Below are positions 48,144 to 59,639 of a DNA stretch of 64,000 nucleotides, in pieces. This DNA comes from Sipunculus nudus (Eukaryota; Annelida; Sipuncula; Golfingiida; Sipunculidae), in contig CM049311.1 in the NCBI GenBank assembly GCA_026874595.1, forward strand, positions 50,535,676 through 50,599,675, written 5' to 3'. The position numbers and the translations under genes are program-made. The notes under the pieces are model-generated. The model made no database searches, was not told where the DNA came from, and saw only the letters and a program-made list of their open reading frames with translations. Position 1 is the first letter of the stretch. The number at the start of each line of letters is the position of its first letter.

Positions 48144-48880
48144 TGTTGCAGCAGCTGAAACTGGACCTTCCCCCTGGATTGGCTTCTGATACTTATCCAT
48201 AAAGCTTTGTAAAGATGAAGATAGACATGCCAGGTCAATAATAACTTGTTAGGAAAAATGCTAACATTACCTCTGCGACGAAAGTACAAGCTTGTTTATT
48301 TATAAGCTGTTAGTAAACAAGGTACATGAGGCAATGTTGACAAACAGAGAAACCATGTAATCTAAGGTGGTTGACAAACAAAATAACATGTAACCTATGG
48401 TGGCTGGTTGCATATTTATAGAAGCTGAAAGGTCAGTAGTTGCAAGACACCTTTAACAAAACTCTGGTTGATGCGACTTGCCCAACAGTTGCCCCTTTTG
48501 AATCTGTTGGGAATATTTTGGCAGAACCTGTATGCTATGAACACATGGACAAAACGAACAGCCTCTGTGCCGGGGTTTTGGCATTTTCTGGCTTAGGCTA
48601 AATATGTTCTGCCAAGCATTAATTACCTTCACTGAGAATGCACCTGTAGGGTTTTTTTACTCAATTTGGTTTTTTGTAAGTATTAATATGAGGGCTTTTG
48701 TTATATACCGAAAATTATCATATGTTTAATCAGGTGCTTAATCAAAATCATTAGTCTTTGTTATATATTCACAAACATGACTATATCACTCTCCTAAACT
48801 TCACTCACTCACTCACTAAAACCTGCAAACTCCAGCAACCACTGCCTTGTTGAAAGCTACTGACATATGAATCATAAATG
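48144..48880. other. No recognised feature
   Basis: Unique DNA apart from an imperfect duplication of 'gttgacaaacagagaaaccatgtaa' near 48335-48400. Confidence 0.5.
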
Positions 48881-49550
48881 AGACAGCACCCAGTCACAGG
48901 ACATGGTCCCATAATAATGGTTCACTCAAACATCGCCCAGTCACATGCCATGGTCCCATAATGATGGTTCACTCAGACAGCACCCAGTCACAGGACATGG
49001 TCCCATAATGATGGTTCACTCAGACAGCACCAAGTCGCATGCCATGGTCCCATAATGATGTTTCACTCAGACAACAACCAGTCACAGGATATGGTCCCAT
49101 TAGGATGGTTCACTCAGGCATCACTCAGTCACAGGCCATGGTCGCATAATGATGGATCACTCGGACAACACCCAGTCACAGGCCATGGTCCCATAATGAT
49201 GGTTCACTCAGACAACACCCAGTCACAGGCCATGGTCCCATAATGATGGTTCACTCAGACAACACCCAGTCACAGGCCATGATCCCATTATGATGGTTCA
49301 CTCAGACAGCACCCAGGCACAGGACATGGTCCCATAATGATGGTTCACTCAGACAGCACCCAGTCACATGTCATGGTCCCATAATGATGGTTCACTCAGA
49401 CAGCACCCAGTCACAGGCCATGGTCCCATAATGATGGTTCACTCAGACAACAACCAGTCACAGGCCATGGTCCCATAATGATGCACTAAGACAGAACCCA
49501 GGCACAGGCCATGGTCCCGTAATGATGATTCTCTCAGATATCCACCAGTC
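48881..49550. repeat. 47-bp minisatellite, ~14 copies
   Basis: The unit is 'cacccagtcacaggacatgg' + 'tcccataatgatggttcact' + 'cagacag', 47 bp. Copies are well conserved in the centre. The 62-codon plus frame at 49055 lies wholly in the array and is not a gene. Confidence 0.94.
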
Positions 49551-50341
49551 ATAGAAATTATTCTAGAAAAGGCTTATTGTGTTTGAAATATTCTGTAAAT
49601 AACTTTTGAATACATCTTAGTCTTTGTGGTATGTTTTCCCATTTTAATGTCAGACCTTACAACAATTCTTTTCTACTTAACTTCAGAAAGACTTGGCATG
49701 AATCATTAAACTGTCTCAATATATTTGGAAAAAAATTTTAGAGTCAGTCTGTGGATGAACAGTATTCTATCAAAGATTAGATGAAGGAAACTAAAAAGGT
49801 TATATTTTGTAGCTGTGAAAAGCTTCTCCTCAATAAAGTATTCTTTTGATGTGAAATTAAATTTGTCAGAAAATCCTGATATTAACAAATGCTACTCAGA
49901 GGCTCCCCTAGGACACTTCTCGGTCAATAAGAACATGCTGATAAACCAGACACTTCTGATTCAAATTCTCATGTATTATTCAATGGTAAGTTACCAAGGT
50001 CTAGTTTCATTCAATCCTTCACTTCACCAGTCCTGACGTTTAACCAGTTTTAATCAGCAAAAAAGCTTTTAATTCTGGTTAAAATCTGTTAACAGATGAA
50101 GCACTCCATGTCTTTTAAGCTGTCGGTAACAAAAAGTAAGATAGCACCAATTTGTTTGTTGCCACCATGTTACATTTTGTGCAAATATTGGGAAAAACCT
50201 AATAATAAATTTACATAAAGAATCAATAAAAAAAGGCAAATGTTTTCCCATGGAAACTTATGCTGACTTAAGGGACAATGTTAACATCAATATAACAGGA
50301 ACCATTTGTATCAAGTTTGCCTGGGGCAAACCAAGAACATT
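49551..50341. other. No recognised feature
   Basis: Unique AT-rich DNA; small frames on both strands lack signatures. Confidence 0.5.
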
Positions 50342-51226
50342 AACAAGTGACCCATGGGTCATGACGCTCAGCCGACTGACATGTTGATAATATGTCTTTG
50401 CACAGACAACTAATTAAGACAGGTGACATCATTGTTCATGCATATTAGCTTAAGTTCATAAAGACCCATAAAAACAACAAATTATATGACAATCCAACCA
50501 GCCTTTCATGAGGAATCTGGCAATTTGTGTGTACCTGCATTATTTCTTGGGTGCTTAAACATACCCCATAACTCTGAGAATATAGGTCACTGAGACCCAA
50601 TTTTAGGTGTCTGCGGAGGAACTCTCAGGATGTCAAGTTAGAAGATTAATGGGCCCCATGTTTATGATTTGTGCTCTACTTTTGTATCAAATTTTCAATA
50701 ATTCTGAGGGGTGCTTATAAGCCCCATAGCTCAGAAAATAAGGGTAACAGAGACCTTAATTCATCTTTCTAAGGAGACTTTTCAGATATCTCCCTGGATG
50801 TCAAGTTTGAAGATTCTAAGACCAATGGTTACAATTTGAGCCCTGTTAAGGGACGACCGCATCTTTGAAGGTCTCATAAATAGAGAAAAAAAAAGTGTTA
50901 AAATTTTTTTAAATTAAGGTGGTGCCACAAGTCCACAAAAACTGATGACACACTCTATGATGAATATGCATGCAAAGAATCAGGGTGATCAATGAAAAAG
51001 TTGTTCAGATACTGGAGCTTTTGTATCAAATTTTTAGTTATTCTGGGAATTACTTCTAAGACCCATAGCTCGGAGGATATGGGTAACAGAGACCTAATTT
51101 CAGGTTTCCATGAGTTTTTTATGGACCTCCCAGGATATCAAGAAAGAAGATTCCAGGTCAAATAGTTATGATTTGTGCCCTGTTAACAGACAACCACATC
51201 TTTGAAGGTCTCAAAAATAAAGATAA
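50342..51226 (-). mobile_element. Helentron-like element, 3' part with tandem body (copy 8)
   Basis: Terminus 'aacaagtgacccatgggtca' (palindrome 50349-50360) with 'gacgctcagccgac'. The body holds three diverged repeats containing 'cccatagctc(g/a)gaggatatgggtaacagagacc' words (about 50560, 50735, 51060), related to 47930-48060. It is cut at 51226 by the next element; the 5' end is missing. Confidence 0.7.
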
Positions 51227-52079
51227 CTAGATGTGTCGGAACGACACAAATGCCCCCGCCTGGGGCAAATTAGAAACATTTGTTAAATTTTGTAAAAAAT
51301 TTTTTGAGTTCGGGAGGTGTCGTATGGTCAAAAGTAGGTCAACAAGGGCAAAATGCAAACTTGATCTGTAACGGGTCTTTAACAAGCAACACACCAAAAA
51401 TCAGGCCAGTATCTGCAGGCATTGTGAAAAAAAGTCCATACATGTGCATTTTTCATAATAAAATTTCTGTCTTTCATGTAATTTTCTATGTTCAGGATCT
51501 CTGTCAAATGGTCAAAAATAGGTCAACTGGGATGAAACGCGAACTCGATCTGTAACTAGTCATTATCTGCCCACACACCAAAAATCAGGCCAAAATCTGC
51601 AGGCACTGCGAAAAAAAAGTCTGTACATGTGTATTTGTCATGAAATTTCTATTTTTCATGAAATTTTCTAAGTTTAGGAGCCGTTAACGGTCAAAAGTAG
51701 GTCAACCGGGACAAAACGTGAACTCTATCTGTAACTGGTCAATTTCTGCCCACACACCAAAAATCAGGCCAATATCTGCAGGCATTGCGAAAAAAAGTCT
51801 GTACATATGTATTTGTCATGAACATTTATATTTTTCATGAAATTTTCTAAGTTTAGGAGCCGTAAAACGGTCAAAAGTAGGTCAACCGGGACGAAACGGG
51901 AACTCGATCTGTAACTGGTCAATTTCTGCCCACACACCAAAAATCAGGCCAATATCTGCAGGCATTGCGAAAAAAAGTCCGTACAACTGTTTGATTTCGG
52001 AATGACGGAATGACGGAATGACAGAATGACGGACATGGGTAAAACTATATGCCCCAGCCACTTTGTGGCGGGGGCATAA
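51227..52079 (-). mobile_element. Second Helentron-like family, hairpin and GCCCCCGCC ends
   Basis: In element orientation the 3' end is a hairpin GTGTCG-TTC-CGACAC followed by AT and CTAG (51227-51247), the layout of Helitron 3' ends. Just inside it lies GGCGGGGGCA, which pairs with TGCCCCCGCC at the 5' terminus (52067-52077), again an asymmetrical TIR. The 5' end is itself a hairpin. The body has four ~180-bp tandem units (starting near 51337, 51521, 51701, 51882) with 'caccaaaaatcaggccaata' and 'aaaaaaagtc' words, then an (ATGACGGA)n run (52002-52035). Non-coding. Confidence 0.8.
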
Positions 52080-52085
52080 AAATTA

Positions 52086-53420
52086 AGTAGAGCGCTGTTT
52101 ATCCGAAAGACTCGGGGGACAAGCTTTTTGATCGGATGAACAATTTCGCATGAAATTGCTCTAGGAATCAAAGTGATTTGGCCTACTGCCAGGTTCGGGA
52201 CATTACCAGATAAGGTACTGACGGACCCTAATTGATTAAGATAGCCCCTGATAAATGTGTGACCATATATTATAACATTTTTGATCGATTTAATAAATTT
52301 AGAACATGTTATTATATAATAATATAATTATTATTAGCCTTGCGCTGGAAACATTCGGTATCATACATACTTCATGTCACGCGTGGATACCATGATAACT
52401 TGAATGACCTGCCATTACCTCGAAAGTGCAGCCATCTCTCGGCTGATAGGTTAACTACTTGAACCTTTATATTTGTACAATATTTTATTGAAATGACAAG
52501 CGAGAGGATCGGTTGAATGTACAAGTAAGCAAGTTTGTGTGCACAGTTTTATAACAGAGTAATCAAACAAAACGTAAATGTTGCTGATTGTAGATCTTAC
52601 GACGTTGAATTCTTTGTTGAGATCAGTTGGCTTGGTACACATGTCAAGTTTTGCAAGGATTGACAGCTTGTCATCAACTGACAAGACATGGCGCATATGC
52701 TACTCCATTGACGAGTAGGAGTTAACAGTATGTAAAAGTTCACGTGGAGAATAAGCAGGATGAGCAGTAAATCGTGTTGACATTCACTATTACAATGGCT
52801 TAATCAGCTTCATAGCATGGTTTATAAAGCTCAGACTTCCTCAACTGCAGTCGTAAGCAAAGATTCTAGCTTATCAAAATTCCCATATATTGGGCAGAAA
52901 TAATCAGGCAAATGAACTCTGTGAGTAAATAACGGAGGCACACATAAACTCAACTTATGCTAACTGCTGTACTCAAGGCCTTGGCCACTACCGGAGCGAA
53001 GATCAAAGCTATCCTTTAAAGCCACCCTGACCAAAGCTGAGCCGAGGACTACACGGATTGGCGAGGCTGAGTTTATGACACCTACAACCTGTGGACGGCT
53101 ACTAAGTTATGGTCTGTTGTAATATTTTGTAGGTATAGGTTAATTACCAAGGCCTGGGCATTCTGCAAGGACAACCCAGGCCACTGTGGCGGGGTCTTTA
53201 CACCTAATGCCTTCGCTTGGGTGCACTAATCAGTCGACAATATGTATCACCACTGATGTGGCTACTTTTGTTTTGAATAAGACAATCTTTATATCATTTT
53301 TCAGGATTTTTTGTCATTGTTCAGATTTTGGATAATTGGTCAAAATTTCTGTTCCCCACTTTTTATTTCGGATGAACGATTTTTCGGATAAATGGTGTTT
53401 GGATATTCGACATTCTACTG
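52086..53420 (-). mobile_element. Tigger/pogo-like DNA transposon fossil
   Basis: The reverse-complemented right end CAGTAGAATGTCGAATATCC is a Tigger/pogo-type TIR; the left end AGTAGAGCGCTGTTTATCCG is a diverged partner. Both are followed inward by 'TTTATCCGAAA' and 'GGATGAAC' words. TA flanks each side (52084-52085, 53421-53422), the expected target duplication. Length about 1335 bp, shorter than an intact 2-3 kb element, so much of the transposase is deleted. Confidence 0.8.
52451..52696 (-). pseudogene. Tigger/CENP-B-type transposase N-terminal fragment
   Basis: The minus frame starts MRHVLSVDDKLSILAKLDMC and continues LNKEFNVVRSTISNIYVLF. This is the CENP-B N-terminal / pogo-type helix-turn-helix ('..LS...K..I...LD.G.....LA.E..VGRSTIS.I'), covering about residues 3-44. 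After that the frame runs into unrelated sequence, and the second DNA-binding domain and DDE catalytic domain are gone. It lies inside matching TIRs. No function expected. Confidence 0.8.
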
Positions 53421-53426
53421 TAGTTA

Positions 53427-54960
53427 ACTAGGGACCCATGGGTCTCGACGCTCAGCTGCATTTGTCTATAAGGATAAATGTTTATGAGGTTTTCCAAAAT
53501 ATTGGTCCTGTGATCAGTTTGAAGCCAACCTGTCTACCCAAACTGGAGTTATCATCCATAAACTAATTTGTGAATGGATGGGCCCTGTGACCTTAACTTT
53601 TGACCTTGTGACCCAAATATCAAAAGGAAACTTCCCCTATCTGCAGGTGCACCACATGTTGATGATGGAAGGATTGAGATGAAAAGTTTGGCTTTAAATG
53701 CATCCACAATCTTTCTAAAGTGGTGGCTCCTGTGACCTTGACCTTTGGTCTCATGACCCCAGAATCAACAGTTCTTACTTTAGTGGTGGGCCATATATAA
53801 GTCAAGTTTGAAACCAATATTTCAAACCAAACTGGTGTTATCATCTGGCAACTAATATGTGGAAAGATGGCCCACATGACCTTGACCTTTGACCTTGTGA
53901 CCCCAAAATTCATAAGTTACTTCCACTATTGGCAGGTGAGCAACATCTGGAAGAAAGAAGGTTTAGGACAGAAAGTCTGGATAAAAATACATCAACAATC
54001 TTTATAAGGAAGTGGGTCCTGTGACCTTGACCTTTGACCTTATGACCCCAAAATCAAAAGGATTCTTACATTATTGGTGGGTCATATATAAGTCAAAATT
54101 GAAACCAATATGGAGTTATCATCCAGAAACAAATATGTGGACAGATGGGCCCCTGTGACCATGACCTTTGACCTTGTGACCCCCAAATCAATCAGGTTCT
54201 TCCCCTATTGGCAGCTCAGCTACATGTGCAAGATGGAAGGTTTGGGATGAAAAGTTTGGCTTAAAATGCATAAAAAATCTTTCTAAATAAGTGGGTACTG
54301 TGACCTTGACCTTTGACCTCATGACCCCAAAATTGAACAGAATCTTTCCCTATTTTCAGATTAGCAACATCTTGAAGATGGAAGGTTTGCAATGAAAAGT
54401 TTGGCTTCGAATGCATATGCATTCTTTTTAAAGAAATAAGTCTTGTGACCTTGACCCTTGACCGTTGAACCCCAAAATCGACAGGGTTCTTACTTAAGTG
54501 GCAAGTCATATATAAGTTACATTTGAAACCAATATGTCAAACTAAACTGGAGTTATCATCTGGAAACTAATTTGTGAACAGATGGCCCCTGTGACCTTGA
54601 CCTTTGACCATGTGACCCCAAATTCATTTATGCTGTCCCCATACTGGCAAGTCAGCTAAATGCGCAAAATGGAAAGTTTGGGATGAAAATCTTGGCTTAA
54701 AATGCAGCCATAATCTTTTTAAATAAGTGAGTCCTGTGACCTTGACCTTTGACCTTGTGACCCCAAAATCATATAGGTTCCTGCTTTAGTGGTAGGCCAT
54801 ACGTAAGTCAAGTTTGTATACAACCTGGAGTTATCATCTGGAAACAAATTTGTGTGGACGGACGGATTGACAGACAGACAGACGAACAGACAGACAGTCA
54901 AGGTTATTACTATGTGGCATCCACTTGTGATCAATACACACATCAGGTTTTGGGACACTA
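53427..54960 (-). mobile_element. Helentron-like element with a 145-bp satellite body (copy 9)
   Basis: Terminus 'aactagggacccatgggtct' (palindrome 53433-53444) with 'gacgctcagctgc'; in element orientation it ends GGGTCCCTAG|TT, matching a Helitron CTAG end. The body has nine units spaced ~145 bp, each containing 'gtgaccttgacctttgacc' (53585, 53731, 53876, 54021, 54155, 54300, 54445, 54591, 54736). Odd and even units differ, so the true period is a ~290-bp dimer. The right side has ACGG/GACA repeats (54856-54900), but the usual GCTCAGCTG 5' end is not seen. Minus frames of 79-97 codons are products of the repeat. Confidence 0.8.
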
Positions 54961-56522
54961 GATGAAATTACAACTGAGAAACTGACATGATTGTTGTCAT
55001 TTTATAGTAAAACAAGGGACCTATGGGTCACGGCGCTCAGCTGATATATATGATAAAAAAATATGATTTAGAAATGAGGCACATGCTGGTTTAATATGGT
55101 AATAAAAATAAGCTGTATTATGAGTTGTTGTTGTTTAGCTTATGTATGATTTTGATAGTACCTTTGGAGACAGGAAAGAGGATTAATTTCATTTATTTCA
55201 TTAACAAATGGAGTGGGATTGTCACACAGATTTTGACTTGGCCATTTAACTTATAAGCAGAACATATAATATAAGAGTTTAACCATTTATTAAAAAAATT
55301 ACAAATATTGTCCAAAATATAATTTTTATTAAAAATAATAAGAGAATAGTATGATTTTTTCAAATAAAATATAACTGAAATGATTATTAAAATAATATTA
55401 CAGAATATATTTATGAATGCATTCATTAATACATTTTGAAAATATTTGCACTGGTATTCATATACTTTCACTTTTACCTGAATTTCCATTCTTATGAAAG
55501 AAATTTTATAATGGAGTACATATTCATATTCGTGTTTAAATACAATTGTAAAGTATTCGCACCATGTCTGGTATTTATTCAGTTTTCACCAAACAATGAT
55601 ATTGAGAATCCAGAATATACAAAATTCACACATTTTAATAATGATCATAAGTACCTGGTTTTATGGCTTTTATCTATATTAAAAAAAAATGTAATATATT
55701 CATTTTGGACTAATTTCACATCAATGTACACACCAGACACAGTAGGAATCTAGATTAATATTATCAACTGCATCTTAGTCTATCATTATTTTCCTTCATA
55801 TGATCCCTAATGATTAGTAATGAATAATATGATTTACTTTTTTATCATTAAAATTGAACTGAAAAATACCATAGGTGACTGCATGGTGTTATTTGGAATA
55901 CGTGACATTCTATCCATGGATACAAGATTCTTATATCATCGGTAACTGCAAGTTAATTTCCTGTTATTATCAACTAACAAATTCCTTTTCTATTTTTCTT
56001 TAATTTGCTATTAAAAACCAATAAAAATTTATTAATTTATTGTTTATTGTTATGTTGTTGGTTAAAACTACTAGATGAGTTGGGTTGGACACCTGGATCA
56101 ACTGTGGCTGGCCATTATATAATAAGCTGCCTGGACGCCCCAGTTTATGCCTCGCCTCTAGCATGCATAATTTGCTGCAAGTTCAACAAGGTCAACATAC
56201 AGGTGACTCAAGAGGTGCTACAGAGAGCCAAGGTCTGACATGGTCTCATAAAAACATTAATAAAAGCTACAATTTGGGCCAATTTCTTTCAGCTTTTCAA
56301 ACTAAAAAGCTGAAATCCTTATGTGTGCATGATATGAAAATTATATCAACAGTACTCACAGGAAACAAACATGCCATGGTCAAAGTTGGGCAAAATTTAA
56401 GGTACTAATTTTAGATTTATACTAATAACTTATAAAATTTGAAAAATTCAGAACTAATTTTGGGTATTCAATTGAATCTTGATTAAATAATGTTACATCC
56501 CTGACAAAAAATCTCTAGCTTC

Positions 56523-57070
56523 CCCTTACCGAAAAACAGCATGTACTGCAAATTACAGTACATACTGAAAACTTGCTGTAACAATGCAGATACCATGCTG
56601 TACAGGATATGCAAATTATGTCTAAATACTGTTTTTATACTGGAAAATATCAGCATTGTTTCAGTGTGTACATATTTTATGCTGGATATTCATACTGGAA
56701 ACAGAATGGATGACCACCACATTACTGTTTTTGTACTGGAAAAACTCTGCAAATATATCTGACATTTGCAAGCCATGCTGTTTTCATACTGTTTTCACCC
56801 TGGTAACAGGAGAAGTACACTGGAATCATACTGTAAAACTTCATCGTCTTGCTGGAACCATGCTGTAAAAACTTTAAAACTAATCAACACCATGCTGTAT
56901 TCATACTATAAAAACTTAGAAAATAAAGAGTGTGCCTTTATCACCGTACTGGAACCCTGCTTTAAAAACTTTAAAAAATTGAGACCATGCTGTAATCATG
57001 CTGTAAAAACTTCATAATTTATGAGTGTGTCAGTGAGCACTTGAACAATGTACTGGAATCATACTGAATA
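56523..57070. repeat. Left subterminal array of CATGCTGTA / CATACTGGAA words
   Basis: More than twenty occurrences of 'catgctg', 'catactg', 'tactggaa' and 'ctgtaaaaactt' at irregular 10-40 bp spacing. Such subterminal arrays are transposase-binding platforms in CACTA and hAT elements; that role here is inferred. Confidence 0.8.
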
Positions 57071-57385
57071 AGCTTTATCGTCTTTGAAGTCCTGAATTCT
57101 TTTATTACCTTCACACTTCAAAATTTATATTGTAAAAAGGTTACCATTAATTCAAGATATGTAGTGGAAACATGAAAAAAATATATTAATTAAAAGATAC
57201 AAAAAAATAAAAGTATTCACATTATAAGGCAAATAGTAGGCCTAATATATATCGACTTGCTCAAACTAATGGCTTATATAAATTTATATAAATATTAATT
57301 AAACTTAATTTACTGGGTCGTTTCAAATTGTTTTCATATTTGGTATTGTTAAAGTTTTTAATTTCTGTCAAAACGACCAGAATTA

Positions 57386-57404
57386 CCCCCCCCCCCCCCC
57401 CCCC
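57386..57404. repeat. Poly-C tract
   Basis: Nineteen consecutive C residues just left of the CRE-containing region in the transposon core. Confidence 0.95.
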
Positions 57405-57483
57405 AACAGTAATCTTATTAAGCTAATCAGGACGTTTGGGTCATCAGTAACCTGGAACTGACAATCAGCAAGTGCAGTAGCGG

Positions 57484-57674
57484 TGACGTCATAGTGCATG
57501 GGAATCGCATTTCACCTAGTTCAACAGAAATACACGTCACAGTGGAAGAACAGATTATGACGTCATAGCAACATCGACGCCGCAGCGTCCGAGAAACAAT
57601 TTCTGAATTCTGACAGCCAAATTTATCCAAGATTTCAAGACTGTGAGACCGCTGGCATCATACGTCAGGTGAGT
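57484..57674 (+). promoter_or_regulatory. CRE-containing, promoter-like region with a donor site
   Basis: Two perfect CRE palindromes TGACGTCA (57484-57491 and 57558-57565), both continuing 'tag', lie in a CpG-retaining stretch that ends in CAG|GTGAGT (57666-57674), a strong donor. This could be a promoter plus non-coding first exon captured by the transposon, or the transposon's own promoter. No TATA box is visible here. Confidence 0.4.
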
Positions 57675-58586
57675 TTACTGCAGTTATTGGCCACAGACAT
57701 TCAGGTCTTACCGATGAACATAAAGATATCAAATTATAATAAACTTGTGAATACCACTCATTGTTCGCGTTGGCCACACGCCTGTTCCGATAGTCGTGCA
57801 GGGGAGAAAGAAAAACACAGTGGCCATTGCCGAACTGTCATTGGTCTTTAGTAACTTTATTAGCCACACTGGCGAAAGCAAGTTTTGCCATGAAAATTTG
57901 TGGAATTTTAAGCATTTAGTCTTGACACATTGGTAGAATAGAAGTACGTATCTCTGCCTGGTTTATTTGGCGCGAATTAAAATAAATATCACATGGAAGG
58001 CAGTGACGGTACCTGACAACGTCGGTTTTATAACAAACGTGCCGCATTTATGGCACAAGTTAGTGATATGATATATTGAATACACGCGCCGTCTTGGGCC
58101 CGTATTTGTGAAGATGCAAGTCCAGATGGGCCTGTAAAAATCTGCCTACATGTGGAATAAAATAGCCTTTTTGATGCGTTCGTTATCTCCCTTGATCTCC
58201 ATGCAGTTCTAAGCTTCTGTTGATCACTTAATTTGAGCCTTTAAAACGATATGTAGACTCGTACGTGAGATAGAGAAAACTGCTGCTGCACCCCTTCCAA
58301 AAATTTCGTCCCAGCCTGCGCCCATCAGCGCGAGATCAATGCAAACTGACATATTAATATGCACAAATAGTTATGAAAAATTGGCGAATTGCGGAGAACA
58401 TATTAAGCAAGAAGAAATCGTTCTCATTTGATTACAAATAATGTGCAAGCTGATCGCCGTCATATTAAATGAAGGTTTCCTAACCATTCATTCTGCCAGT
58501 CGGCGATGTTAACATTTAATCCAGGTGACAAGTTGATTGAACTTGATTTGCATAAACCCGTGCCAAGACCACGCATACGTTTTTGT

Positions 58587-58687
58587 GATTGGCTGAGCTA
58601 TGACGCGCCATATATAGAGAGCCAATAAGTGGTTTGTAGTAAAAATCCACCCCATGTGACTTCATTCAAGACAGGTTTGGCGGGAAA
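58587..58687 (+). promoter_or_regulatory. CCAAT / TATA / E2F-like promoter
   Basis: An inverted CCAAT (GATTGG, 58587-58592), a TATA box (TATATAGA, 58611-58618), a second CCAAT (58622-58626) and TTTGGCGGGAAA (58676-58687), a textbook E2F-type site, precede an ATG at 58714. The spacing fits a transcription start near 58640. Each word alone could be chance; the combination upstream of a short open exon makes it credible. Confidence 0.4.
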
Positions 58688-58713
58688 ATTTTCACTTGCA
58701 TCGCTATTAAACC

Positions 58714-58755
58714 ATGGTTAACAAGATCGTTTTAAGCTACGACCACGGAGGCACC
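58714..58755 (+). CDS. Putative 14-codon first coding exon
   Basis: 'aaaccATGG' is a good Kozak context. The frame reads MVNKIVLSYDHGGT and ends at ACC|GTGAGT (donor 58756-58761); reading on would stop after three codons, so the exon needs splicing. The downstream exon was not found; it may lie further right in the element or outside it. I do not recognise the peptide. Confidence 0.35.
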
Positions 58756-59639
58756 GTGAGTTCATAAAGCAAATTGGGCAGGGGAATAGGTCCCTATGTC
58801 ATAAGATGTAATGAATAATGGAACCTGTACTGACGATTTTCAGCGCACGATCTCCACAAATCAGATGTTTGGTATTGTAAGATTTGCATTGTGTATGTCA
58901 GTTAAGTCTTGATGATGACAGGGTTTTCAGAGCAGCCGGTTTCTGATGAATGCACCGGCCACAACTGATCAGAACACGCATGAAATTAAATCAACCGCAT
59001 ATACCGTCTTTGTTTTGATATTAACGTTTACTTTTAACTACTTTTGTCTACGTCAATTTTTATAGGCTTAATTTTATTAATAGCCTTTAAAATAAACCCA
59101 CAAACCTTCCTTTATGTAAACGGATATTTCCCACCTGTATGACGTTTCATGTGGAGACGTAGACAATATAATTTGATCGCTCTGTCATTATTAGAGTAAA
59201 TTAAAATAGCATTATGTACCGTGCCTGTCGATGAACTATTTTTCTCTGGTGCAGTATGCTGGTACGTTATTTAAAAGTATTTAACATATCAGGTAAAATA
59301 CAAAGGAGGGTTTTCTCAAATGAAGAAAGTGACAATACAGTATAATGTTCCAATTATACCAAAAAAAAGGAGAAAATTTAAGGGATTGATTCAAACAGAA
59401 GACCACCACGGCAGTTCTTATTATAAGTTCTTGAGCTGAATCACAGTGGTTAAATAATAAATAATATTATTTTCTTGTTTTATTTTTTATAAAGTATTCA
59501 AACACAACATGCTGTTAGCTTATATTTTTTTGTCATTTATACAGAAAGCATGTTACCCTATTTTAATGTTGGTGACCAAACTGATTGATCTTACTCAAAC
59601 ACTGCTTTGGTCAAAACTTCAAACTACCCGGTAGCTTGA

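Noticed and set aside
53620-54958. Minus frames of 79-97 codons containing GVMRPKVKVTG
   Set aside because: Produced by the repeated 'tgaccttgacctttgacc' units; the same peptide recurs with the satellite period.
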